Of a DNA stretch of 64,000 nucleotides, positions 37,301 to 49,630 are shown in pieces. Source of the stretch: Antedon mediterranea (lineage: Eukaryota > Echinodermata > Crinoidea > Comatulida > Antedonidae); contig NC_092678.1 of the NCBI RefSeq assembly GCF_964355755.1, positions 3,878,922-3,942,921 on the forward strand, given 5' to 3'. Every line of letters starts with the position of its first letter. Position 1 is the stretch's first letter. Made by a program: the position numbers and the translations under genes. The notes under the pieces were generated by a model that saw only the letters and a program-made list of their open reading frames with translations, had not been told where the DNA came from and ran no database searches.

Positions 37301-40300
37301 ATTTGTATGAGAATCGAGATACGCCATTGGAAAGAATATGTTTCTACCAACTGGGCTGAAATACAGATATGTCCTATGCAAATAAATTGGTCAGGCTTGA
37401 TATCCATTGGTTTGGAAAAAGAACCTCCAAAAACTATAGGCCTACCAATAGTATCGTTAAATATAGATAGATAGATTTAAGTTTCTTACTTAAAAAGTTT
37501 AGCAGAATGTTAGAACCGACATTACACCGTATGTACCATGTGTAGTGGACCTTGTTGTTTTGCGACACACTAGCTTCTTGATGGAGAGCAAATTTCTGAT
37601 CTATCAGACCACCATAGTATGGTGATACAGTCTCAGCCCCAATATCTAAATAAGTAAGTAAAATAATTAGAATTGCATTGACCGATGAAATTTCAGTTTC
37701 AAACTGTACTGAAATGTGAATGTCATATTCCATCTTGTCATATCTACACTTTTAAATTAAATTTTGTTTTAGCAAATCTTATAATGACCAATTGATGGTT
37801 TGACCTCGATCAGGACGGTTTTATCTTTGGATCGCTCAAGCATGAACTAGTAAGATCATTCGGATCATGGATTCTGCTGGATATTCACCTCTATTTTTTA
37901 TTCCCTGTGCCAAGTTTTTTTTTTCAAGTTGAACATTTTATCTTTAAGTTTGATCATGTAAAGTAAAATGAATTTATCTCACAGTACAGGTGACCCTGGA
38001 AGTCATAGGTCATTTGAATGTTTGGCTTTTAAAGTATATTTGTGAAGTTCAGCTTTAAAAAAAAATACCATGTATTGACACATTCAAAATTTGGACAATT
38101 ATGGAAAACCAACCCACTACATATCGGTTGTTTATCGGTTGTTATGTTATCTTTTAAACTTAACCCAATTAGGTTTACTTAACCACCATGCCGTAGCACC
38201 CCCCCCCCCCCCAACTCCCCATAATGTGCAGCACGTGGACTTGCTTTGTTATTAATACTTTGTCTTTTAAAGCTTTTAATTGTAATTTTACTTCAGTTTT
38301 GTTTTCTTTGTCATAAATTTCTAACGAAACTCAATAAATTGATGTAACAGAAATCGACAGGAAAGCTATCAGCAACATTAGTTCTTTAAGCAATCAAACT
38401 AAAGTTTAGATAAAAGCATCATCAATCACGATAGAGCATGTTTAAATCCAGTTAAGACGCTAACGACGTACTAGATACATCCAGTGATTTAATCTGTTTG
38501 CAGAATGATTGCTTCCTTTTGGCAATTTCCAATACTTTCTTTCTATAAATATTGTATCATAATCTCGCTAATACAGGTAACTCTTTGCATTAAGATAGCG
38601 AAGTTGTAGCTTGCAAACGAAATAAACGCCATTGTTAATAAACTTTAAATGTTAAACTCCTAGAGGCAAACTGCCTTTCGTGTTAACAATCTAGTTTATT
38701 TTTCAGTTTTACGCGATTCTTGGACGCGATTTATAATACAGTAGAATTACACAACTTATTTTTTTGTAAAACATTTAGAATGTAGAAGTATTAGGATGGT
38801 TTTTAGTATATAATTAGTCAATTTATTTTGTGAGTCACCAATTTCTGAATATAGATATTGTATGCAATGGCATCAACTATAGGTGCACTAATCAGACATA
38901 TATTTGAATATCAGGGTGGATTTGTTGACGAATGGGAATATGGTATACTCTACCAACCACCAAACGCACATTATCAGGTACTAAACTTAGAAGAAAAGAT
39001 AATTCCAACTCTTATCTGTACATTATTTGACTTGAATGGATAAAAATAAATCGCCTCACCTATCTTTACCTGTTATTTATAGCTTATAATAATTTGTATA
39101 AATAACAGTGGATGATAATAAGTGTTAGTACACACCATAGTATCTTATTCAATAATAATAGTATATCACTCAGCCCTGTATAAACTACTGTTTGCAGAAA
39201 GGTATGATAGGTGATGTAATATATTATATATTATATAATACAGTAATTTCAGCACACTTCTTCTGGATGATAGAATGTGGACTTAACACATGCTTAAAAT
39301 AAACGTTCTTGATGAGTAAGCACCTCATGAGTTATATTAAGAGAAATGAATCATGGTAACATATGGAATCGTTCTTACATTTGTCTGAACGCTCCCAGGC
39401 CACTTGCTGAGCTGCTGAGAGAAACTTGTAGTAGGCTTTGAAGCCGATGTGATGGTTGCGTGTTGACCGGTACAATTCTAATGTTAAATCTACTGTTGAT
39501 GAATTGTGGACTCGTGGTTGCGGACCTTTATATGAAAAGTATGTAGCCGAATCGTTTGATATCTTTACAAGAAAACAAAAAAAATGTGTAATATTTAAGT
39601 ATAGTGTGTAAACTAATTGCTACTCTTTCAATGTTTATACTAAACAAAGACCATTGAATTTTCTTGTCTAACCAAATCAATAAGAATACTAATGAAATAT
39701 TTTCAATTTTGTTTACAACTATTAATTCCAGTAATTCCAGATAACCATTGGTGCATGTTACCAAATTACATAACTTTCATTTTGTCTTTTTAAATAAGAA
39801 AGATTTTCTTTGCTTTTGTGATAAAATAACAAAAACAAGCGAACAAAATATTGTGAATGTTACATTAATTAATTGATAACATAATATGAATATGAACAGT
39901 ACATTGGTATTTATAATCAATTGTATGTTCTATTTTTAGAAATCCTGTAATTGATTTAACAAAATTAGCCTATGAACGCTGCGAGCATTATTGACCCATT
40001 ACTGATGTTGACATTTTTTTGGTATGTTCTATAGCACAATGAATTCAACTGTACTTTAGACGTTCTTAACATTCCAACATTAAAATATTCATGTGAATTT
40101 ATATATGCACATTGTATTGGGTAGTACAGTAGTAGCCATTTTGTTTGGTTGAAAGCAATAAAAAATAATTTAGTTTTCTCTGATTGCAGGTTTTGCTCAA
40201 TTTGTTTAGTTTGTTCCAATGCCATTTTCAAGTTAAATGTTAAGAAATCCAGAAAAAACTTACTTTTAACGTATCTCCTTGACGAAGCGTTCCATTATCA

Positions 40301-42592
40301 TTCAAGTAAAAATAATCAAAATAAATAAGTATTGCACCATGTTTATCCTCATTCTTTAACCTGTAGATACATTTTAAATCTCTCCTAATTGTTCGTTTTG
40401 GTGATAAGAAATAATCAGAATCTATAGTAAAATCAACATCATCTGTCGTTGACGGACTTCCCGAGTATACTCCACCACAGGCATCTGAAAAGAAAGACAT
40501 CAACATCACTATTATAATCTGTGTTGGATTCACAAGATGACCATGGCAGACATAGCATACATTTGGTTGCTATAAATCTCTTTAAAATCTCAACTGTAAA
40601 ATTTAAAAATGTTGCTGCCTTTTTTAAATGTTTTTTATTATCATGTTTTATATTGAGTACAGTAGTTTTTCTGTAGAAACAAATGAGTGTTTTAGAATCT
40701 AATCAACTAGATGGTTGAAATATATTTGTTTGTTTGTTTGTTTCAAGGATGGAACAAGGTAGGCTTACAGTAAACTTTCAATATACATTGCATTACTGTT
40801 GATATATAGCAATGTCATACTGGCATGTGACATTTACTAAGGAAATATTAAGATGCTGGTATCGCCTTCGCTATTAACATTTTATTGTTGACAGTATTTG
40901 GCGGTGAGCTTAGTATATCATGACAACAATTTAACTTGTGAGACCTTTCTAGTTCTATGGCAAGCTGATAGTCTGGCCACAAGTCAAGTATTACTAGCCA
41001 CGTGACTACAATTATAGGACATGACTAAAGACCTTCTTAAGAGATTCTTGTATGGTAAAGTCAAGAGTTCTAAAACAGATCTTTTGAGTATTTAATCAAA
41101 GGAGCGAGACAAACTTGAAAACACATAATAGTGTAAGCAAGAACATGTCACCTCTCCCCCACCCCTCCTGTCCCTAACTCATATCAATAATTATCCTGTC
41201 TCTAGGATTCTCTAGATACAGTAATCCACAAGCTCCTGCAGTACAGTAGGCAAGTTACTGCAGTACAGCAGGCAAGTTACTACAGTACAGTAGGTAAGCT
41301 CCTGCAGTTCAGTAGGTTATTATGGTTAGAGTAATATGCACAAGATTATGAGTTAATAATCATGTGCTAGAATAGGACTTCCTGCTGGTTGGCGTATGCT
41401 ATCAAAAGGAAATACAAGCATGTTGTCGGTAATGACTTAAATTTTTAAGTGTTTTCTTGAGTCTATTGGAACATGAAGCATACAGGATAAAAAAATCACT
41501 AAAAGGTTTAACTGTATTGTATTAATACTAATGTAATGAATTTGAATATATTTGTGTTACAGGTATATCTATTATCTTGGCTTTTTTTTCGCATTCTCAC
41601 ATATTTACTAATCTTTTTATCATTGGATGTGTATGAAATAAAAAATACGAAAAATTCAGTATATGAATGGACAGTTTAGAGTTTCTTTATGCATGTGAAT
41701 TTAGATTCTCATGTTCTTATATTTGTGAAGCCGGTTGTTGTTAAATGTTGTGTTTAAAAGAAAAACATTAATTAAGTGAAATTAATTATTTAATTCTTCA
41801 ATTTCTATTGTCAATCAAAGATAACAAATTTTTCTTTGTGGGGGCTAAGCAGGAAATAAATGTTATTTAAAAACAATAAATTTCCTTTAAAAAAATCTCT
41901 ATCATCAAATCCCTATTTTAAAACATCTTATTTAATATAATCCTTTTGCTGAAACAGATGTAAATTCGTACAACTGTATTGACCATTCAACTATATTGAC
42001 CATTCAACTATATTGACCCAGGGAGTTGTAAAATCAACTCCCTGATTGACCATTCGGTGTTTACAGAATACCAACAGAATACCAACCATAAGATTAATTG
42101 GCACTGTTCCAACTGAATTGGCTTACTGCCAATAAATGGTTTGTAGAATAAAAAAGTAACATCTTATTTAGGTAATTTCTAGTCCTGGGTGATGTTTAAA
42201 AACCTAAGGCAATTACTATGTTGTCAGTAACAAAAGCTTACTGTATTTAATATAATTAACTTCTAGAACAATTGGGTCAGGTCAAGTACTTTTGACCAAT
42301 ACCCCTGAAATGAGGTCAATCCATTTGTCCACTGTTGCTATGAGTAATAGAGTAATACTATATAGAAAATCCCTCTAAATATAAAGATCTGTTCCATTTC
42401 CCTTAAACCTCTAATACCTCTATAGTAGAACCCCTCCCCTCCCACCCTTCCACTTTTCTGATATAAGAACAAGTGGAAATACATGTTGAGGTGAAATATA
42501 ATAACACTCTTACCTGTACTATGAACAACAAACAAACAACTTATAAACAGCAATGTAAATACGGATGTTTTTCTTGTTATCATCACAGCCAT
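31315..42592 (-). CDS. CUB-CUB-LDLa-EGF transmembrane protein, double PY tail (gene A)
   Basis: Nine coding exons, 559 residues: 42514-42592, 40264-40484, 39379-39562, 37490-37645, 36919-37137, 35888-36031, 34934-35059, 33491-33649, 31315-31706. Residues 1-26 form a signal peptide. CUB 1 covers about 29-152 (starts DACGG, N-glycosylation sites NGT, NDS, NSS). A diverged CUB-like domain covers 163-286. An LDLa module covers 290-328, six cysteines with DGTNHCHNGEDEDE as calcium box. EGF covers about 346-372, cysteine spacing 3-5-4-1-8. The membrane helix is about 386-411. The tail (412-559) has LPPCY (449-453), PPPY (483-486), a lysine run and a Cys/His-rich end. Most introns are phase 1. PY motifs bind WW domains of Nedd4-type ubiquitin ligases, so a cell-surface adaptor or endocytic receptor is inferred, comparable in logic to LDLRAD3 or LRP10. 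Paralogues of its 3' exons follow upstream (genes B and C). Confidence 0.9.
33881..33945 (-). CDS. Alternative last exon of gene A (secreted isoform)
   Basis: The exon lies between the EGF exon (34934-35059) and the membrane exon (33491-33649). It has a strong acceptor (GTTGTTTCCTCCTTAG, exon starts at 33945) and the phase 1 entry that the EGF exon requires. Read in that frame it gives a 21-residue cysteine-rich end (GWCDPCYCPGEFNSYCVCHR) and an in-frame TAA at 33881-33883. Spliced to the EGF exon it would produce CUB-CUB-LDLa-EGF without membrane helix or PY tail. A GTAAAT that could serve as donor overlaps the stop, but using it would break the downstream frame. Also possible: an abandoned EGF exon. 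Confidence 0.55.
34577..34733. mobile_element. Decayed hAT-like MITE in intron of gene A
   Basis: The left end TAGAGGCAGATCCAAG and the inverted right end TAGTGGCATGTCCAGG resemble the hAT end CAGGGGCGGATCCAGG. Between them are the usual GAGGGGTGTAGG and GGTGTGGATTCTC words. No clear 8-bp target duplication remains. Confidence 0.45.
38197..38212 (+). repeat. Poly-C run
   Basis: A run of about 15 C in an intron of gene A, striking in this AT-rich sequence. It may also be a place of assembly uncertainty. Confidence 0.7.
41230..41317 (+). repeat. 22-bp tandem repeat, four copies
   Basis: Units of the form AAGCTCCTGCAGTACAGTAG + GC/GT, four in a row, with AAGTTACTGCAG as variant. The copies lie in the first coding intron of gene A. 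Confidence 0.9.
42019..42044. repeat. Perfect 10-bp hairpin
   Basis: CAGGGAGTTG (42019-42028), 6-base loop, CAACTCCCTG (42035-42044). It is preceded by two direct copies of a 19-base unit (TATTGACCATTCAAC..) and followed by another TTGACCATTC. A similar hairpin, AGGAAGTTG/CAACTTCCT, lies at 45691-45712. Both could be ends of foldback elements. Confidence 0.65.
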
Positions 42593-42622
42593 TTTCTGTT
42601 GTCAAATACTGTAGTAAGCTAG

Positions 42623-43273
42623 CTGTATTAATCCTATATAAATAAAAAGGATTGGTAAAAGCAAGAAGTTACACATTGAATTAATCATGCTGGCGTAAAT
42701 CCAAATATTGATGTGTAAATGTGCCAATTTACATGGGTTGGCCAAAATGTGGTCCAGCTCGCAACATCAGCCAAATGATTAGCACACGCAATTAAGCATG
42801 TGATATTATTCCCAAAGCGATACAGCGATTTCTATGGAAATTTGCCCAACAACATTCAGCTTACAGCAGAGGTGGAATTATTAATTAGAAAACATAGCAG
42901 CATTAAGTGATTACTCTCGAAAATATTACTTTTAATTATTTATTAAACAATTTTTCTTAGAACTCATCAAAGCCAGTATAAGGGATGAATTCCAAGTACT
43001 GCAAACATTTTAATGTATTAAATTATCATAAATATATTGAACATATAGTACTAGTGAATTGATAGTAAGTGCTATCAGAACTGGGAAAGGAAATGCCAAT
43101 GTTGTATTTAGGATGTATTTACCGTAAGAGCGGAAGATGGCCATTGTTGGGATTTATTAAAGACCAGCGAGGAAGGAAGGTTAAATAGTCCGTACTACTG
43201 TGGTTCAGATTTAATCAGTCGTTTAAAATCAGTAACATTTAAGTTTACTAAGGGAAAGTAATTCAACTGCAAT
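42623..43273. other. 5' intron of gene A
   Basis: An acceptor (TAATACAG, exon from 42622) stands 30 bases before the start codon at 42592, so the 5' UTR is spliced and this stretch is probably intron. No other feature seen. Confidence 0.4.
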
Positions 43274-43427
43274 CAGTGGCATAACGCACAGGGCAAAGCC
43301 TCTGGTTTAGCACTTCTAAGGGCACTCGTTGGGTAGTAGCATTGGACTGCTCATGCTCTGGGGCTTCTTGAGTTCTGGGGCCCCTGGGTTTAGCCAGTGA
43401 GTGCTCGACATAGCCGTTACACCACTA
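43274..43427. mobile_element. Possible hAT-type MITE
   Basis: The left end CAGTGGCATAACGC and the inverted right end TAGTGGTGTAACGGC are imperfect terminal repeats around a GC-richer, non-coding core (TGGGGCTTCTTGAGTTCTGG). The CAGTGGCrTAAC start resembles hAT ends. No clear target-site duplication was found. Confidence 0.45.
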
Positions 43428-44543
43428 CAATAAACATGCCTATACTCTAAAATTATAAATATTTCCCACATGTTCAACTGCTTAGCACCTCTCAGGCTTT
43501 AATAACAACCATTTTTGATGATTTACATCTTCTAAATTAATTGATTTAAATTGATACACTTGATGTGTCATTGAATATATAAACCTCTGGCATGATGGCT
43601 ATTTTGAGATGTACATTATTGATCTAAATTCACTGAGGAATAGACTGAGGTGACATACTGTATTAGTGGCAAGATAGACCCACTTATAAATCAATCTCTA
43701 TCAGCTGCTTATACCGTAATTACTATCACAAGGAATTATATACAGTATTTCTAACAACATACAAGACACAAGGAAGCAGTGTGTAAAATAGAATAAGGCG
43801 TCAGGATTTTGAATAAAGGGCCAAGAGGGCTTAACAATTGTAAAGGAAGGTCTAAATTTATTATTTTTGTATTACAAAATATTTCCTTTAAATCATAGTT
43901 ACAACTGCTAAAACTACTATGTTATAGTTATAAAAAGTAATGCTGCAGGTTTGAAGTTTTACATTTGCCAAAATATAAAAAAAAATAAGTAGCAATAAAT
44001 ATTGAGTTTTAAAAATTGTTTTGCTCACCAAGAGACTTCCTCTTATTAAAATTACAGTTAAAAAAAACTTGTTTAGGTATTCATATATGGCAGCGGTTTG
44101 TGTGCACAAAATATAGTGAGTAAATTTAAAAAAAGGAACATTCTTTCTTTAAAAATTCTTCTTTACAACTAACTAAGAACAATATGTGTTAATTAAATGC
44201 AGTTTCTTTAATTTCATGCAACATTCACTTACAATATAAAAGACAAACCACACTTAAGTCATTATAAAAAAAGATAATTGCCATGACTTATGACCATCCA
44301 ATAATCCATATGGTTTTATTAATTATTATATTTTAAATAACCTTGTGATGAAAATTTGGTTTCTACATTTGAAATTTGCGAGACAATTTTATGTTTCTAC
44401 ATAACTGGAGGTTTTTACATACACATGGTTACAGAGTGGGCTACATATTATAATTATTATTAATATCGGCTACATATAGTCAGTGATATGATTAATTGTA
44501 ACACTCATGCCTTAACCAAAACAATACACATAATAATACTTAC

Positions 44544-44780
44544 CACCAGCCGCGTGTTACAAATCCGGGCGGTGTTTCAGAAAAACAAAGTCTTTACTTA
44601 TCTAAAGCGAAAGAAAAAAGAGGGTATATTTCACAGAGATCCTCCCTTCTTACCAACTAAACACAACTGTTTTGCTTTAGAAATATCTCAGGCGTTTTGT
44701 TTACAAAAAACTGACCCACGATATATGATAATAACCTCCTATCGCGCCAACCGTATTTCTTTTATTTAGTCATAATTTAG
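44544..44780 (-). promoter_or_regulatory. Probable non-coding first exon and promoter of gene A
   Basis: On the minus strand GCTGGTG|GTAAGTA at 44544 is a near-ideal splice donor. It can join the 5' UTR acceptor at 42622 of the start-codon exon. The exon before it has no good start codon context. Just upstream, an inverted CCAAT box (ATTGG at 44825-44829 on the plus strand) lies in a locally GC-richer stretch, as in a TATA-less promoter. The transcription start is not defined; the right boundary given is approximate. Confidence 0.4.
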
Positions 44781-44829
44781 AAACGTTGAAACGTAGTGGG
44801 CTGTGCCGAGATTCAAGCGATCTGATTGG

Positions 44830-46460
44830 CTGCCGTAGGTATGCGACACAAAATTTTCCATCACAGAATATGTAAGGTCAGTTTACTTCGGTTCATTACG
44901 TGTAAAAAATGGTATACTGTAGTACATTCTTCAGTTATTATGAGCTGTAAACATTGGACTTGATATGTGTATCCATTTCGTTTCATACAGTTCTTTTTTT
45001 GCAATGGGATAATTTTAATGAATAGGCCTGAATAAATAGAAACATTTTTGCTGCCCGATTACAATCTCAAAAAAAGCAATAGAAAATAAATGCTCATCAT
45101 TTTTCTTCATTCATCTTTTATTAATTCGGAATCTATCTCAATATGCATAGAAAGAAATCGCAACAAAGAAAATGAGAAAACAAAAAATATAAGGCCTATT
45201 AAAGAAGTTAATTACACTTGAAAAAATGCTTTATAAATATTGAAAAACTAAGAAAAATCTAGCTGAAGTTTTGTTTAGGTTTACCATTTTGAAAGCTGTT
45301 AACTAAAACCTAAATTTCCACAAAACTGTCAAAGATAAATAATTGTATAAAATGGTAGCAATATACTGCTACTTTTAACATTCCAGTACAATACCTGGTT
45401 TTGCATAACAGCAACTTCTTCCATTGTCAAGGTCTTAACCGTGACATTGTCATGATTTGGGCCTATTATGTAGGCCTAATCAGGCAAACTTCAGGACTTT
45501 ACAATGATGTAGAACACTATTGGTGGACAAAAGACAGATAAAACACAAAAGGCCACCGAAAAGTACAATACATAATGGCGTTCACATGAAACTAGAAAAA
45601 GTGGATTTGAAAACTGAAATAACATTTCATTCGAAAAATGTTTTATCTTACATAATAAATTTGAAACGAAAAAGTTAGTTATTTTCCATCAGGAAGTTGC
45701 TATCAACTTCCTTGTTTCATCATGTGCAATTGGAACTACAGAGAAGATCACTCAAACATGAGCATCCTCCATAATCAATATTGACCAGACTAGACACCTT
45801 ATGAAAAAAGGCGAATGTGATCAATTAAAAAATTCTTGAAATCAAATTCTTCAGTCAATGCTTACCATATTTAAAACTCATGAGTTATGATTAATTATGA
45901 TAATGGTAACCTTTGAAATTTTTTAGAGGACATAACGCTGAAATAGTTTGTCCAATTAGACAAGGTGAAGTACAATGACAAGCTATGTTATTCAGCTTAT
46001 GGAGATCTGACAAAACCTTACACAATAATGTATTTACAGTATTCTTAATTGACTTAACAACTGTCAGACTGTCGGCTTAACAATAACATTATAGGCCTAT
46101 AACAATATTGATAATTTAATTAACAAAATATATCTAATCAACATACAACACCTCACGAGATTTTAAAATAAATGTTTCGAAACGTTGACCTGACGGGAAA
46201 GTAACGTCCGTTTGTGGGTCAGCGGAGTGACCTTGAGGAAAATTTCAAGAAAACCTCAACCTTGTCCAAGAATCCGTGGATAAACAAAATGCATCAGGGA
46301 CATCTTTGCGCAATAAATTAATAATATATTCAGAAGAAAATGAAAAGTACAATGTAGGAAAACTGTACAAACTTCAACACTTTGCATCTCCCATAGTAAC
46401 AACAATTACAGTACAAGGAGAAAATAAAACACATGGATTATGTGGATTAGGGAAGGAGGC
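44830..46460. other. Non-coding stretch upstream of gene A
   Basis: No exon recognised. Holds a 9-bp hairpin (45691-45712) and TAGGCCTA octamers at 45471 and 46092. Confidence 0.4.
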
Positions 46461-46469
46461 TTTGAATTA

Positions 46470-46530
46470 TGACGTCATCCCACAATGTCATTTTATTACC
46501 CATGACGTCATAATTTCAAGGGCGACGTCA
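46470..46530. promoter_or_regulatory. Cluster of CRE sites
   Basis: Two perfect palindromic cAMP response elements, TGACGTCA at 46470-46477 and 46503-46510, and a CGACGTCA half-variant at 46523-46530 lie within 61 bases. CREs bind CREB/ATF factors. The nearest assigned promoter is that of gene A about 1.7 kb away. The 91-codon plus-strand frame over this region has no recognisable domain and is not called as a gene. Confidence 0.4.
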
Positions 46531-47915
46531 AAGACTTGCCATATACAGTGATTTGAGCGTGTTCAGTACATATTGTTTTTTTAATAGGAAAATAAATATC
46601 AAATATATCCAATTTTGTCCTGTTTTATTACTTTGTGATTTAGCATTTTAGCAAGTAGGCATTTATTCAATACATAATTTTTCTTATGAAGAAGTTACAG
46701 AAATAAAGACCAAGTGTTGACTAATTCGTAACAGGAAGACATTTCTTATAAGTCTTAAAGCAATCAATTCAAATAAACAATCGTGAATATAGTTAATAAT
46801 TAATAATTAACACAGCATTGATTTTCATTCATAATTTATCGTTTTGTGATTATTCACTGTTTACACACGTGATGTTTACTATCAGGAGCATTTCATTGAG
46901 TAAACTTTATTAGAGGATGTATGTTTAAAGTTCAGTTTACATTGGTGTACAGTTTGAAAAAGATATAAAAGATTATATTGTTGAATCAACCAATCAAAAG
47001 AAACACATAGCGGTCGGAATCAAACATTCGACACTGTAATTATCAATAATAGATGTTTACTATCGGTATAAACGCCTTCAGAGATCACAAAAGAAGAAAC
47101 GTAAATTTTCTCAATATAAAATGATAGAACTTAAAAATATATTCTTAACAAGAACATATTTGCGTTGTTGTAAATATTTTTGTTTATCGCATCAGAAGAT
47201 TATACCTATGATTATTCAACTGTTGCCTCACACAGTGCGGTACTATGCTAAAACAAATATTGTGCACGTAGGCCGTGAGGAACTGTATTATTAATAAAAG
47301 GTTAATTTGAAGTTGTTTATCAATTGGAGCAGTGAACTCGGGTTAGTGTGTTTAGCCACGTAGACCTAACGAGTTCACTAAAGTTTTCTCCTCGTATTTG
47401 CGCGAGGTAAGAAATCAAATGTTCAAGGTCAAAACAATCAACAATATTTAAAAAAGCAAGTGCATATGGAAAAAAAAAGAAAAAAAAAAGAGAGAGAAAA
47501 AAAAGCAAAGTAATTGGTAAAGTGGGATATTACTGGTGATTCATAATGAAATATTTAATTTTAAGGACTATCATATATAAATCTAACAATAGATAAATCC
47601 CATAAAGCACAAATGGATTAGGACATTACTAACGACAATTGAATAATTTACACATTTCAAAGTCACGAAATGCCTCGTGACAAAGTCAACGAGCGCGTAC
47701 AAAGTCCGTTCCATTGTGACGCTATCGGTATTTGAACGCGCAGTACGTATGATAACAGTGTGTGGTGTTAAAACTTGCAATCCATTTACGTATTAAATAA
47801 AATTATTGAAAACATTAAATCAAACGGGATTATATTGTATGTAGGTCTACTTAGGCGTCAGCTCATAGAGCAGTCTTAAAGTCTGGTACAGGCTAACAAT
47901 TACTTGTATCTCAGA
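46531..47915. other. Non-coding stretch between genes A and B
   Basis: No exon recognised. A purine run (A/G only) lies at 47469-47510. Confidence 0.4.
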
Positions 47916-48226
47916 CGTAGGAGGAAATATACGATGATTTCCCATTTTTTACACAAACATTAAAATCATAGCTATACTATAAAATCTTACTCATAAACAA
48001 TTTTGACAAATAAGAGATAAAAAAAAAGGAGATAGTTTAATTTTATACAGGTTCGTAGGCCTGACAGTTCCGCACCGTAGGAGGAAATACACGATGATTT
48101 CCCATTTTTTACACAAACATTAAAATCATAGCTATACTGTAAAATTTTACTCATAAACAATTTTGAAAAATAAGAGATAAAAAAAGGAGATTTTACAGGT
48201 TCGAAGGTCTGACAGAACCGCACCGC
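47916..48226. repeat. 160-bp tandem duplication
   Basis: Two head-to-tail copies (47916-48075 and 48076-48226) start CGTAGGAGGAAATA(T/C)ACGA and share almost all positions. The second copy has a short deletion before TTTTACAGGTTCG. High identity points to a recent event. No gene is interrupted. Confidence 0.9.
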
Positions 48227-48725
48227 ACTTAATTATGTTTTGAACGCCGCTCATTACAGAAGACAATCTGTAAAAATCGCCAGTGTTACGTAATCTTATT
48301 GACGCCACTGTATTCCTGTCATTGAATATTTCTGAAAACAATAATATCAAAATGTTATGATAATAAGTTAATCAGAACAAGGCCAGATATAAGTAATTCA
48401 TCAATTTTCAATAACAAAATGAAAGGTGTAAAGCACTTTTTAAAGAGTTATGAAATTCTATGTCGATTAGCACAATGCAGTATGAGTAAGTAATTAATTA
48501 TCAAATGTCGTCTAAAAGTACAAAACAATTGAGAATGCTTAATTTGCCACAGACCACGAGACCGACAGCACGAATTGGATCAACTTCAGGAAGGCATGTA
48601 AGAAAAGACCATTAAGGTGTAATTATTACCCACAAAATATTATTGAACATATTCATAAGATAACAATTAAATTTCGTTTGCGCAATTATCATGGTCATCT
48701 TGTGGAAATCTCAGCTAAACACTAA

Positions 48726-48891
48726 AGCTTGGTTCCCACTAGAACGTAACGCAAGGACGTAAACGCAACGCAAGCGTTTTAACCAATGACAAGCGAAGTT
48801 ATAGACAGTTAGCAATCACAAGCAAATAAGCCATCGCTTGTGATTGGTCAATTCACTTGCGTTGCGTTACGTCACTAGTGGGAACCACGCT
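48726..48891. mobile_element. PIF/Harbinger-like MITE with TAA duplication
   Basis: The left end AGCTTGGTTCCCACTAGAAC and the inverted right end AGCGTGGTTCCCACTAGTGA continue as CGTAACGCAA on both sides. TAA flanks both ends (48723-48725, 48892-48894); a 3-bp TWA duplication is typical of PIF/Harbinger. The 166-bp element is non-coding. Its core contains a further inverted pair (ATCACAAGC / GCTTGTGAT). Confidence 0.9.
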
Positions 48892-48894
48892 TAA

Positions 48895-49630
48895 AGGAGG
48901 ATGAAAACGTAGCCCTAAGATATTAATAAGTTGTTTTATAAAAACATACAAAAGAACATTAAACTCTCAGGTTTGTCATTTTGGGTGTAGATATTCAAAG
49001 ATTTCAAAACACCAACAAAAAGTTCAAACTTACTTATGTGTTTATTAACGTTTATTTCAAGAGGGCTGAAGGTAGAAAATGTTTTTTTATGTTATTTTCT
49101 CGTGCACATTCTGAAAATCAACACATAACAAAAAAACATATAACTGCACAATTTATTTAACTTAATATATTTACACCTATATCTCAAAAGAATATTTAGT
49201 GCAAAATACCATTTTTTACTGATCATCAAATATATACAATAGGAGACATATAAATCATTACCAAACTGAAAAAGCACATTCTGTAGACAAATAGTGTTGA
49301 AATTTGCGAATATGAATTCAAAATCTTACAAAACTTTTAGCCACTCATGTGATCTTTTAGGATATAAGTGGTTTGGATGGTTTTGTAAGGCAAGTTAATT
49401 ATGTAGCATGGTAATCGAAAAATAAAATATATATTCATATAAATACAAATAGAAAGAAAAAATAACCAAAACCAAAAAACATAAACAAAATTTTACAAAC
49501 TTTTTTTTTATCTATATTTCTTTATACATTTTTAAATATAAATATGCATATAAAATTTACTTTGAAGCAAAAGGTGAGAATAAATTCTTAATATTTAATA
49601 TTTACAAACAGAAAATATAATTGCATTTTA
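48895..49630. other. Probable 3' UTR and flank of gene B
   Basis: AT-rich sequence downstream of the minus-strand stop at 49631. Two minus-strand AATAAA signals lie near 49041 and 49052 (TTTATT on the plus strand), about 580 bases after the stop, and may end the transcript. Confidence 0.4.

Noticed and set aside
38858-39043. 61-codon plus-strand frame (and a 30-codon minus-strand frame opposite) in an intron of gene A, both with protein-like composition
   Set aside because: No matching splice sites in phase with gene A, no known domain, and the two strands shadow each other. It may be a relic, but not supportable as a gene.
46276-46551. 91-codon plus-strand open frame
   Set aside because: Longest frame in its region, but no domain, no splice partners and part of it is the CRE cluster. 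Treated as chance or regulatory DNA.
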